From assembly GCA_013365325.1 (NCBI GenBank), contig JABVXV010000245.1, positions 32,325-96,324 on the forward strand: DNA of 64,000 nt. The letters run 5' to 3'. A model generated the notes under the pieces. The model did no database searches and was not told the origin of the DNA. It saw only the letters and a list, made by a program, of their open reading frames with translations. The DNA comes from Dipetalonema caudispina. Its lineage: Eukaryota > Nematoda > Chromadorea > Rhabditida > Onchocercidae. The translations under genes and the position numbers were made by a program. This document shows, one piece after another, positions 53,301-64,000 of this stretch. Position 1 is the stretch's first letter. Each line of letters begins with the position of its first letter.

Positions 53301-56300
53301 GGAATGGAGATATGTTACGGAGAGAAATGCGACTGATGAAAATATTTGTAGAAGGTTTTCATAAACCCTTAATGCTTTGCTCACTCAGATATCTGTATGA
53401 GAGTTGCAGGAGTTAGCCGTATGTAATATTTGAATAGACTATTGATGTGAATTTCAGGAAGAACTCTATACCAAATGTAAAGGTTATCCTTAATTCCATC
53501 ATCCAGCAAGGGAATAGAACTACCGTTAATTTTCAAAGGTGAATTCTTCTTTATCTCCTAGAAATGTCAATGCTATCTCTATTTAAATAAGTGTTTTCAA
53601 TATATAGTCCTATATAAACTAGCTTATTGCTTATTACAGAGCAATAAAATTTGATTATTTTCAGGGATGGAGTAATAGATGAGCAATATGAATTGTTCAT
53701 AAAAGGAGATATGTTGTTAGTTCTTTCTGAGGAGAATGAAATGATTGCTATGGCTTCTGTAGTTCTCGTTGAAGGTAAGCTGCTTTTTTAATTTTCTATC
53801 CGTTAAGGGAAAGGATACTGGTGCTGTGTTACTTCTTTGCGCAGTTTCGGGGCTGCGGTTGCTTAGTGTAACGCATCATTTGGTTGAGACGCTATTGCAC
53901 GTTAGATAAGATCGCGCATTGTTTTTCTGAAAAAGACTGGGTATAGAAATATTCCGCCAGTCTTCCATTAAATTGTCGATAGTTTGAATGCCTATCTTCA
54001 ACAAGCCTACTTGTGACTTAACATCCTTGACTTGTTAAAGCTTCTTGTAAAAAATATTCCTTTACTACTTTAACAGAGCCTTGCAACTTTTGTGTTCACT
54101 TCGCAACACTTACAGATTTCATCTAATATTCACCGTTAAAAAATTTTGCAGGAAATTTCATCGATGTCGTTGTAAATGGCAACGGTTGCCCATTTGCTGT
54201 TGGAACAACTTATCTCCTTGAGAGACATGAAACTTCTTTCAAACACACTCTTAATCTTGGAAATTTAGTTACGCTAATGGTTAATGACAAACAAATGTAT
54301 ATAGGTTTCTTCGTCAGATTTCTATTTCCATTCTTTGCTTTTCATTTTATCTCGCAAAAGTATGATCCCAAAAATTGAAAGAATTTAGAGGATTGAAATG
54401 TTTTCTTTCTTTTGCAACTTATCGATCCATTACTCTAGATTATGAGTGTGACATGCTGTTCAGGTCGAAAATTAGATCTCTTATAATTGATGTAAGACCA
54501 CCGGTATTCTCAAAGATGAAAAAAGAGAATATAATTGGCATATCCGAAATTGTACGACAATTAAATTGTGATCAAGCACGAGCAGTTGTTAAATCCCTTA
54601 TGTCTAACGATTATGCAATTATTGAAGGATTTCCTGGATCTGGTAAAGTAAATTAATTTTTCTCAAAGAAACAAGGATTTTGGGGAGTCAGACGAAAACC
54701 AAGATAAAACTGCGTAAAGCGAAAAGATTTTTTCGTAAAATCTGAGAGATCAGGCTATTTTTCTTAAACTATCTCGTTCTTATCAGTTATCAGAGTACTG
54801 AAAAGTCAGTTTCTTGTTCTCTTACTGATTGAATCTTTGAATGAAAAATATATAGATAATTGATAAAGCTAAATCTGATTGCAGGAAAAACAAGCACGTT
54901 AGCAGTACTAATTTGTTGCCTTATTTATTTGGATCGCACTGTCCTTATTACTTCTCACACTCATTCCGCAATTGATAATCTTCTTTTGAAACTTATTGAA
55001 GTTATTAATTTTTTTTTTTTTTTTTGTTTAAAATTGTTGAATATATTTTCTGGGTACAAAACTTGCCACTACATATCTTTTGTAATCCATGAGTTATCCT
55101 AACTACTTCAGAACTATGGCTTTTGTCACATGGAGAAAATATTGCAATGGAGAAAATTGAAAAATTTTTCCTTCCATTGTCATTTCAAGTTTAGTTTTTC
55201 TAGTTTGAAAAAATTATTGATTTTAGTATGTCGATGAAAATAAGATTCTACGATTGGGACAACAAACTTCAGTGAAGAAAGATGTACAACATCTAACTTT
55301 GGAAGCAAAGTTGTCTATGCACACGAATACCGATAGGGTTTCACTAATGCAACATATCCTAAAGGAAACGGTAAAAATTGCTCTTTTTTCTCTACGCAAA
55401 ATATGTTTCATGCTGATCGTTGCACTGTTACAATATTCAAAATCTCTACGAAATTTTATCATTGGTCAATTTTCTAGTGATAATATAATTGTAAAATTCC
55501 AGCCCATCGTTGCATGTACTTGTTTGGGAGTATCAACTAATCTACTATTTTCGTATCGTCGTTTTTCAATGACAGTTGTTGATGAAGCATCTTTGGTATT
55601 GGAACCTACTATCATTCCTGCTATTGCTGCTTCTGATTCCTTTGTACTTGTTGGTGATCATCGGCAGCTTATTCCACTTGTTTGTTCCACGCAAGCTAGG
55701 TATTTTGCGCATTTAACAGCAAGTACTATTTTATACGAGATAAAACTGAGTTAAATAGATCATTACTTAATAAAGAATGAGTTGCATCATTAAAACGTAG
55801 TCCTCGTTTCGCACTTCAAGTGTTGTAGTTTTCTTTCGCTTGCTAAGAGTAAAGCAGTGAAGAACGAATCTATAGCAAATAAATCGAAGTTAAAACTAAT
55901 GTTTTAATCAATGTTTTTGCATCGTGTTGCTTTTTAGGCAAGAAGGTATGGCGAAATCATTATTGGAACGGTTGACCGTTCATCGTTCAGCTGTAATTAC
56001 ATTGCATTCACAGTATCGGATGAATAGGTGAATTCCATATGATTCATTTGTATGATTTCCAGAGACATTATAACGTTCGTAAAAAAAAAATGCTGAATCT
56101 TGATTAAATTTTAGGCCGATTGCAAAACTTAGCAGCGTTCTCTTTTATGAAAATAAACTTCGGTGTGCGAATAATACGGTAGCTGAAGCAACTCTTACCA
56201 ATTTGACTTCTGGTCTTATCAGTGGTCATATTCACTCTAGTACGTTTAATTAACGATTAAGATGTTGAAATCCTAAAATATCTCGAATTACATCACATTT

Positions 56301-57248
56301 CTGTCTAATTCTTCAGATTTCAGCAATTCCTTAAATTATTTTTGTGGAAAAATATCTTGTAAAGTACTGTGTATCGTAAAACCACTTTGTCAGCTGTAGC
56401 GAAAAAGTATTATAGAGGCATACAAGCTCTGTGTTTCGAATTTACTGAATAATGCAGTCGTATTTGTGGATACTCAGTCATACAAGAACCCATCATTTTG
56501 TGCAACTTTTGGTAACTTTGGTGAAGTTGTTAACACTGGAGAAGCGGAATTTATTGAAGGCCTTTGCAGGCTATTTATTAAGGTTAATAAGATTGAGTAC
56601 TGCTTATATTTACTTAAGCCTTTTTCATTATTCATAATTAAATTGGTAATTTATTGCTAAATAATCACTGAAAAAATTGTTTATCAATTTGAGATATTTT
56701 AATTTAGCTTATAACTGCCTTTTGTATAATTTGAGTAACAAATGAGATCATCTTCAGCTAGGTCTGTCTAAAAATGATCTTGGCGTTATCAGTATTTATC
56801 GTCATCATGTTGAACGATTGCGCTGCATGGTTCAAGCAGGGATTGAAGTGGATACTGCTGACCGATATCAAGGTAGAGATAAGTCGGTTATTGTGTTAAG
56901 TTTTGTGTGGACCGACGAAGCAAAAAATCGAAGAAGTGAGTTGCTTGCGGATTGCCGGCGAATTAATGTTGCTATCACAAGGGCTAAGCACAAGTTGATT
57001 TTGGTCGGATGCCAGAAATCGTTGTCAAGGTAATTCCAAAAATATGTTATTTCTTCATTCTTCAAGAATCGGCAAGCAAATAATTGTTAAGTCATGTTAT
57101 TTTAAATAAGATTTAAATTAGAAAAAGTCGTTTTGCACAAAAATATAAACTGAAGTAACTTCCTTATCAGTGTAATTTCAGCTATCCATCTGTGAATGCA
57201 GTAATTAACGCAATCCCTAAGGAGTGCGTCACAAAGCTACATGAATAA
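50335..57248 (+). CDS. dna-2: DNA2 nuclease-helicase
   Basis: DNA2 cuts flaps in Okazaki fragment maturation and resects DNA ends. Twenty exons join in phase to 1029 residues: 50335-50503, 50918-51144, 51318-51500, 51765-51884, 51949-52134, 52276-52398, 52703-52850, 53129-53354, 53458-53538, 53665-53774, 54152-54304, 54439-54642, 54885-55000, 55227-55370, 55503-55699, 55938-56027, 56115-56221, 56416-56582, 56758-57029 and 57182-57248. A basic PPRKRPKR cluster looks like a nuclear signal. The RecB-type nuclease is complete: SCRRKATL and GNVIHELFQ, the Asp of KAKID, then VELKTGK. The iron-sulfur cysteines are present: one in SCRRK, then CKWCNHALSC, the C-x2-C-x5-C spacing of DNA2. SF1 helicase motifs follow in order: GFPGSGKTS, DEAS, GDHRQL, QYRM, DRYQGRDK and NVAITRAKHK. 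The frame is open up to an ATG at 50191, preceded by an acceptor at 50170, so a start 48 residues earlier is possible. Junctions near 54304 and 56221 are the weakest. Confidence 0.95.
52971..53009. repeat. Perfect 12-base inverted repeat in a DNA2 intron
   Basis: Arms TTCAGTGTTCAC and GTGAACACTGAA are separated by 15 bases, within the intron between exons 52703-52850 and 53129-53354. The arms are mixed in composition, so chance is less likely than for the AT-only palindromes in this window. Confidence 0.75.
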
Positions 57249-59430
57249 ACATTCAGTTATCATAATATTAAGTTAGTACTGCTCTTTTTTATCAGATATA
57301 TCACCTATTTGATATATATATATATACCGGACAGACCATCATTTGCTTAAATTACCATTACTCGTATTAGTATTTATGATTTTATAACCAGTTTTATTGG
57401 AGCGGACTAAAAGTGATGATAAAGTTTTACTTGGTGCATGAACAACAAGAAGCTAACATTCTTTCTGTTGCTTATTGGTTTTATCATCATTCGAAAGATC
57501 AGTGTATTCTGTAGCAGTTTTAAAGCAATAACTCTGTAACTGTAAAGAAATAGATAGTATACTATTTGATCGAGAACACTTATTCAGCGGAGCAGGCACC
57601 TTATGGAGGAGATAGTTAAATATAGTAAATCAAATTTTATAAACATAAATCTATGGTGATTCCTAAAATAACATAAATTTAATTATAGAAATTGCGGATT
57701 TAAGATTTGAATAATTTTTTTGTCCGGTTTCACAAGTTGTCTCTAAATTTCCCGACGATTTTTTTAATTGCTTCGTTTTATTAATATCTAATACTAAGCC
57801 TAAGGTCTTATTTTTTTGTTCTTATTGCTTCCATTTCGATCATTCACTTAAAGTGACTGATTTCATACATATGAGAATTGTGTAACCTACAATTTTTGCT
57901 TCATTGTGTTTTCAATATTTTTTTTCACTTTAAGTTATTCATATTTTATAAGACTTTTAAGTTATCTTCTACAAAACAAAGTATTTTTTTGTTTAAAGTA
58001 AAGTTCAAGTAAATGGTTGAAAGATACTGTAATCGTTCATTGAGAAGATATAATCTATTATGAGATTTGCAGGATAGTTTAAGATACCACGACTACTATA
58101 TCTATATTTTTTTGGATTATTATATTTTGTGACACTTCCAAGTAATCATTGATATTTTTGCAACCCTCTTCAGCAGTCTTTCATATTTTACAATACTTCG
58201 AACAACGATTTACATATTGTATTACTTTTAAGCTCATATATCTCATGTCTTGAATGATTTTTCTTCATATCTTTTATCTGATTTTGCTTGTTTTATTTAT
58301 TTTTTGTCAGGAAAAATCATAATTTTTTCAAACGTTTATTTCAAATTGCTTCAAGCCATTTTATATATTCCCAAGCATCCTACTGGCACATTTCTATTTA
58401 CTGTTCATATGTCAAAATTTGTCGGAGTATTCAAATTCCGATTTCCAGCAACATGTAAGCATTTTATTTTAGTTTCATATATGACAATCTTTCGATAAAT
58501 TGAAAAGTAAGTCTTTTTGGATTTCACTTTTCACATAGGATTGGAATTGATGAAATGTAATGTGAGTTTTTTTTTTTTTTCTGATGAAAATGTGCTCAAA
58601 ACAATAAAGTTATGAGATTCGTTGTGCAGCAATTACTAGAAACTGATAAGACCAGAAAAGAAAAGAAACAATCAATCTACTAAAGAAATGGTTTTGTGAT
58701 GGGAGGTGGAATGAATTAAGAAGATGGGAAAAACATTCGGACCTTTTCACTATTTACAATATTTCTTAATGATAATATAGTTGTGCATAGTTAAGTGCCA
58801 TTGATCCTTTTGGAACTAATAATCTAACAAAATTATAAGCAGTAAATTCAATGAAATACATTTTTGATGATTTTTTTCAAAAGACATTTTGTCAAAAAAA
58901 GAAAAAAACCAAAAATTAGAATTTTTAGTTAGGTGATGATGACAATTGACCTTTCTCCCAGGAAATGATGAATAAATGTTGGCATATTATTACCATCAAT
59001 TAGAGCTGTTGATTTAATAAATATTTGTTGTTTTTACAATTCTAATAGTTATCCTTCAAATGTAACAAAATTGGATTTACTTTAAGTATTTGAGGCACTT
59101 TGACTTCATTTCTATTAGTTTGATCGTAAAAACAGTTATCTCCTCCCTTATCTTAACCTTTGTTAAAGAAAAAGTAGGGAGACTTAGAATAAATTTTCGT
59201 ATGAAATTTAAATTTTTATCTCAAGAATGGATAGTCTGTCGTCAATAAATTCTAATGCATCAAAGAATATGATAAATTCATCTTTGATTAAAATAAATAG
59301 TTGAAAGTGTTAAACGTTGGAGCAACTTCAAATAAAAGTTGTGGGAATTGATATATCGATCCACTCATCCTCCAATAAGTAAATCGTCCGTTTCCCTAAT
59401 GATGCCACACATGTGTCACATAACGTAAAA

Positions 59431-59503
59431 TCAATTTGTCACTTTATACTTTTGGATGTGTAGACCGTAAGTGATATCTATGTCTATGTATGTGTATGTA
59501 TGT
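59431..59503 (+). repeat. Diverged direct repeat, copy 1
   Basis: Begins TCAATTTGTCACTTT and continues through CTTTTGGATGTGTA and CCGTAAGT into a TATG/TG-rich tail. The first 50 or so bases match copy 2 at 59827 with only a few differences. Confidence 0.75.
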
Positions 59504-59826
59504 TAATACACTAACTAATGTCTTTTGAAGAGATGGACTGATATATTGGGCACAAATTTTAGAACCAATCTTCTCATTTCAATTCACCAGCCTTTTCAAT
59601 CGATGCTTTGGCTAACATTCGATAAAAATTCTTTCATTTTAAATAAATTAGTAATGCAGTAGTAGCGATAACGAGTTTATTCTAACAATTTAATAATATG
59701 CATATATTATTGCTTAAGACAGTAATATAAATATAATATTTAAAGGAAATATTCATTCAATTATTGATTATTATTATTAAATTATTTTGGTGAAACTACT
59801 TATCTTTATTTTAGTTATTTCTTATC

Positions 59827-59872
59827 TCAATTTGTCACTTTTCACTTTTGGATGTGTAAGCCGTAAGTCATA

Positions 59873-59911
<39 letters not shown>

Positions 59912-59916
59912 GTGTA
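59827..59916 (+). repeat. Diverged direct repeat, copy 2, with TG microsatellite tail
   Basis: Same unit as at 59431 (TCAATTTGTCACTTTT, CTTTTGGATGTGTAA, CCGTAAGT). Here the tail has expanded into a pure (TG)n run from about 59875. The two copies start about 396 bases apart. Confidence 0.75.
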
Positions 59917-61108
59917 TATTTGTATTCAAAAAAAATTTTTTTACGTTTCAACTATTTATCTATTCCTTTTTCAATGTTTCCTTCATTCCAAACATTCCTT
60001 TTATTGTTAAATCCTTTTTCTTTTTTTATTTCATATATCAATTATTTTATTCGTAGAATATTTTCTACTTTTCATTAACAATTTATGGAAGGAATAAAGA
60101 AAATCCTATCATTTCTCAGTGTTAATTATACATTTCATGGAAATTTATTAGAGAAAGCTTATAGAGAAGGGAAGTATCACCAGAATTAATTCTAATTTTC
60201 AAAGTGTAATGTATTCTATTTTATATTATATGAGAACTTATTGTAAAGCTTTTTGCATAATTTGAGGACGATTTTTAAATTTGTTTTCGATCTTTAATCA
60301 CACGTTGAAATGGTTTATTGTTGATATTATTCATATGATTCTCTTCCACATAATTTTATTAATCACTCTTTTGTTTAGTTTGATATATGCATCATATATC
60401 ATGACATAAGTAATAGCGATAATAAAGTATATCCGATATCTGTATCCTATTTGGAAGGATTTTATACATGAGAATATATGTCATATTTTGTGTAGATGGA
60501 ACAAATTCACTATAATTGATATCATAGAATCATTACTGCTAATGATGTTATCATTAAACAAAATTACTCTATCTCGACACTACAGTGTAATTCATCTTTC
60601 AATAAGAATGCTTAGCCTTAATCATCTATCGACCCATATCTTGAAATAAATTAATCTAAAATAGTTTTTTGATTTAATGTATTTAATTTAATATCTTGAA
60701 ATATCATTTTATAAGATCTTCATAAAATGCTTGAAATATCTGAATTATATCTGGTTCTTGTATCTGATCTGTTCGATAATCACAACTGATCATCCAAAGA
60801 ATTAAGCTTAATTTATACCTACATATTCTTATCAAATGAACCCATACATAAATCATACACACATTCACGAATACTTATACAACCACCCAACAGATTTTTT
60901 CTATACGATGAAATTAATTCTAAGAATGTAATTATGTTGGCTTTTCTTCATTTGAGAATAGTTTATATTAGAGAAGAAAGTCTTGCACAATTAGAGGGAA
61001 AGAATGCTTATTTGGCTCATAATCGATAAGCACTTGGCCTTATCCGCTAGGCTTATAATCTTTCTACAAATGTTAGCTTCTCATTAGAGTAAGCAAATGT
61101 TTAAGGTC

Positions 61109-61130
61109 ATATATATATATATATATATAT
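61109..61130. repeat. TA dinucleotide run
   Basis: (AT)n run of about 22 bases in non-coding DNA. Confidence 0.9.
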
Positions 61131-63638
61131 GCATATACACATCTCCCTGCCTTAAACTATGAAAGGCACTGTTGATGTGTGAGCCTCATCGACTTACTTA
61201 TGTATTTACCTATCTATTTATTTGTCGTCTTTGTTTGTTTCACTCTTCTAATATTCTGTCATCTATCTTCATTCTTTCATTCATTTCTTCTTTTGTTTCA
61301 CTCTAATTATTTTAAATTTTAAGGTAGTTTACTAGGAAAAATGAAAATTTCCCTTAAATACATTAATATTAATAGTTCAAATTTTTTATTCTCTTCTTAC
61401 ATTAAGGAAAAATTTCCCAAAAAAGAAAAGGAATGAAGTTAAAAAATAGTGAAAATTTGAATCATATTGAAGAAGGAGGAGATTTTTGTTGCAAATATTA
61501 TTGTATATTTGATAATTTTATCTAAAATTATATAAATTTCGTTTATAACAAAACTTAATACGAGTAATAATAATGATAATATTATTGATCAAAGGTTTTT
61601 TATTATATTCCGCATTTTAAAACCAACAATATATCGTCAAAAATAATCACATTGGAATTATATAGCAATTAGATCCACAAGTGCCATTAACACGCTAATC
61701 TCCAATCACAATTTGGTAAATCATGATTATAACTATAAGGGAAAAGTGCTCTGCTTTTGTTGTTAAAATAGAGTTTAATTGGAATCAGTATGAATTATAT
61801 TACTGATTTATTTCATTCTTCCAATCGATTAACAAAAATACGCACTTCCGATACATACATCTATTCATCATGGATATACAATTTCATGTTGTCGGGAAAC
61901 CACATTTCTTCCTTATTTAATCCATTATTCTTTTATTAATATAAAAGATTGATTAGAAGGAGAAATTGCCAGAAATTTTGATGCATTTCATAATATAGTA
62001 TTTATTGATTTTCCTGTTGCGAGAATAATTAAAACGCTATATGGATAAACGTTCAAACAATTGTTCATCCTCAAATGTTATTCTTAAGATAAGTTATCGA
62101 ATTAATTTCTATTCTTAAATTTATTATGACATACCAAAATAATAACCGTATTTATTGAATCAATAATTATTTGGTATTTGTTCTTCTACAACGTTCTCAT
62201 GCATGTTTTCTCCAACTATACATATATAATTTTGCAAATAAATACAATAAATTTTTACATTATCCATTGTCTCATAATTTATTTTAAAAAGGACGGAAAA
62301 TTTATTAACGATTTAAAAGTACAATTCTTAAAGGGGCATCAAATAAAAGGCTAAATTATTGGTACAAAATTTATAATCCCCTTCCACTATAACACTTTCG
62401 ATTTATAGATATTTAAATATAAAAAGTTAATTATATTCAGTCCATTCATTTAAACAAGTGCATTATATTTTAGATTTTGAAAGTATTCTATCAACTCATT
62501 ATTTCTTGATTAGGCTGTAAAAGTTTAAAAATGTAACTGAGGCTTTTTTTGATATATATAAGAAATATCTATAACTTTACTGGAAATAAGTTCATTCATT
62601 TTACTTTGTAGATCTCAATAAGACTGTTCAAATGGAAAAGGAATTATAGCTATATCTCGAGGGTCATCATATACATGTCATCTATTGACAAATAAAATTG
62701 TCACTTTCACGTATTGTTTGAAATTTCCAGAAAGAACAATCCTGTAAAATTATTTAGTACTGTTTAAATATTATTATACTTAGTTTGTAACAATAAAATT
62801 CAGAAAATGGAATATTTGGATTAAAATTAATGAATTCACTTGTTTAACATTAGAAAAAGAAGGATATTCATTAGCACAAAGATTAAAGTTTGTTTGTTTA
62901 AAGCAAAAATATTCGCTATTTTTTCTTCTTCTTCGGCATATTTCTCTATTGTTTACTTTACTCTGTGTACCGTTTTTGATGCTAATAGTTAAGTATGCAA
63001 ACAAACATTCGTTTTAATATTTCGGAAGTATGCCTATGACTGTTGATTCTTACCGCTAAAAAAAAGTATTGTTGCGACGATTTTATGTTTACGTAATTTA
63101 AACGCATAATATAATATAGCGTATACTGTTTCTCCTTTTTTTCAATTATTATTCAAATGGATTAGTAATTGTTTTCTGCTTCATTTCAGATGATTGAAAG
63201 TGTGAGAAGATGAAAATGTTATACTTTTGATGAGTAATATCGGAATCAAAATTGGATGAAATCAAAATATTTCAAAATGCCTAATTGGTTAATCGTAAAA
63301 ATTGGTTCACTCTATAAATTATTATGATCAATTCGAAATATTTTCTTTTCAACTATATAATTGTCTTCTTTCCTTTTCCTACATCTGTTAGAAATTTGTC
63401 AAATTCTTGTAATTCCAAAATTATGACTAGAAACGAAATGAATTGTACAAATTTAAAATACAATTACAATATTCTAAAAGATTCTAATAGTTAAAAGGAA
63501 TTCGCCTTCGCTATTTTATTAAGATAGAATTTAATGAATTCGTTTTCGTGCCCTTTCGCTATACGGTTATTTCATTCTTCACAGTTTTCGAAGGATAATG
63601 ATTATCGATTTTAATTATTTGCTTTAAGCACTTTCGCC

Positions 63639-63849
<211 letters not shown>

Positions 63850-64000
63850 GTACTGAAATTAAAAAAGAAAAAAAAAAGAGTATTCAATGAATCCAAGCTC
63901 AAAAATCAATGTTTTGTAACAGAAATCGTAAACAATGCGTATTGATTATCACATCTACAGCAATGATATGAATTATGCAAATCATTAATGTTTACTGCTT

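Overview
The window reads as nuclear DNA of a parasitic nematode, most likely a filarial worm (Onchocercidae). The DNA is very AT-rich. Genes are cut into many short exons, and the introns start with GT and end in a T-rich tract plus CAG or TAG, the nematode form. Several start codons sit just after such an acceptor with no upstream exon, as expected for spliced-leader trans-splicing. The species call is inference. All exon boundaries were worked out by hand from splice signals and reading-frame phase.

Layout. (1) 329-11908 holds four plus-strand genes in a row: the 3' part of sorting nexin SNX14 (the gene begins upstream of the window), a PRELI/MSF1-domain mitochondrial lipid-transfer protein, ER membrane complex subunit EMC5/MMGT1, and the mitochondrial complex I assembly factor NDUFAF6. 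(2) 11909-16657 is an AT-rich gap. (3) 16658-about 25925 is a minus-strand CLC chloride channel with two CBS domains; about 19 exons join in consistent phase. Its first coding exon was not found. (4) 25926-30384 is mostly non-coding, with GA and TG simple repeats and two weak coding candidates. (5) 30385-49514 is a minus-strand gene of about 19 kb for nucleoporin TPR (C. elegans NPP-21 type): a long coiled coil, an acidic region and a basic Arg/Gly tail. (6) 50335-57248 is the complete plus-strand gene for DNA2, the replication and repair nuclease-helicase, with 20 exons and 1029 predicted residues. It is divergent from TPR across about 820 bases. (7) 57249-64000 has no recognisable gene but carries microsatellites, including a 209-base ATT array, and a diverged direct repeat.

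The recognised genes are conserved eukaryotic housekeeping genes: membrane-contact and lipid handling, mitochondrial function, an ion channel, the nuclear pore basket and DNA end processing. I see no mobile element with an intact ORF, no bacterial insertion and no CRISPR array. The most interesting items are structural: a partial exon copy inside a CLC intron, perfect hairpins in introns, a shared TPR/DNA2 promoter interval, ambiguous gene ends, and two orphan coding-like stretches. I did not find a convincing undescribed system.
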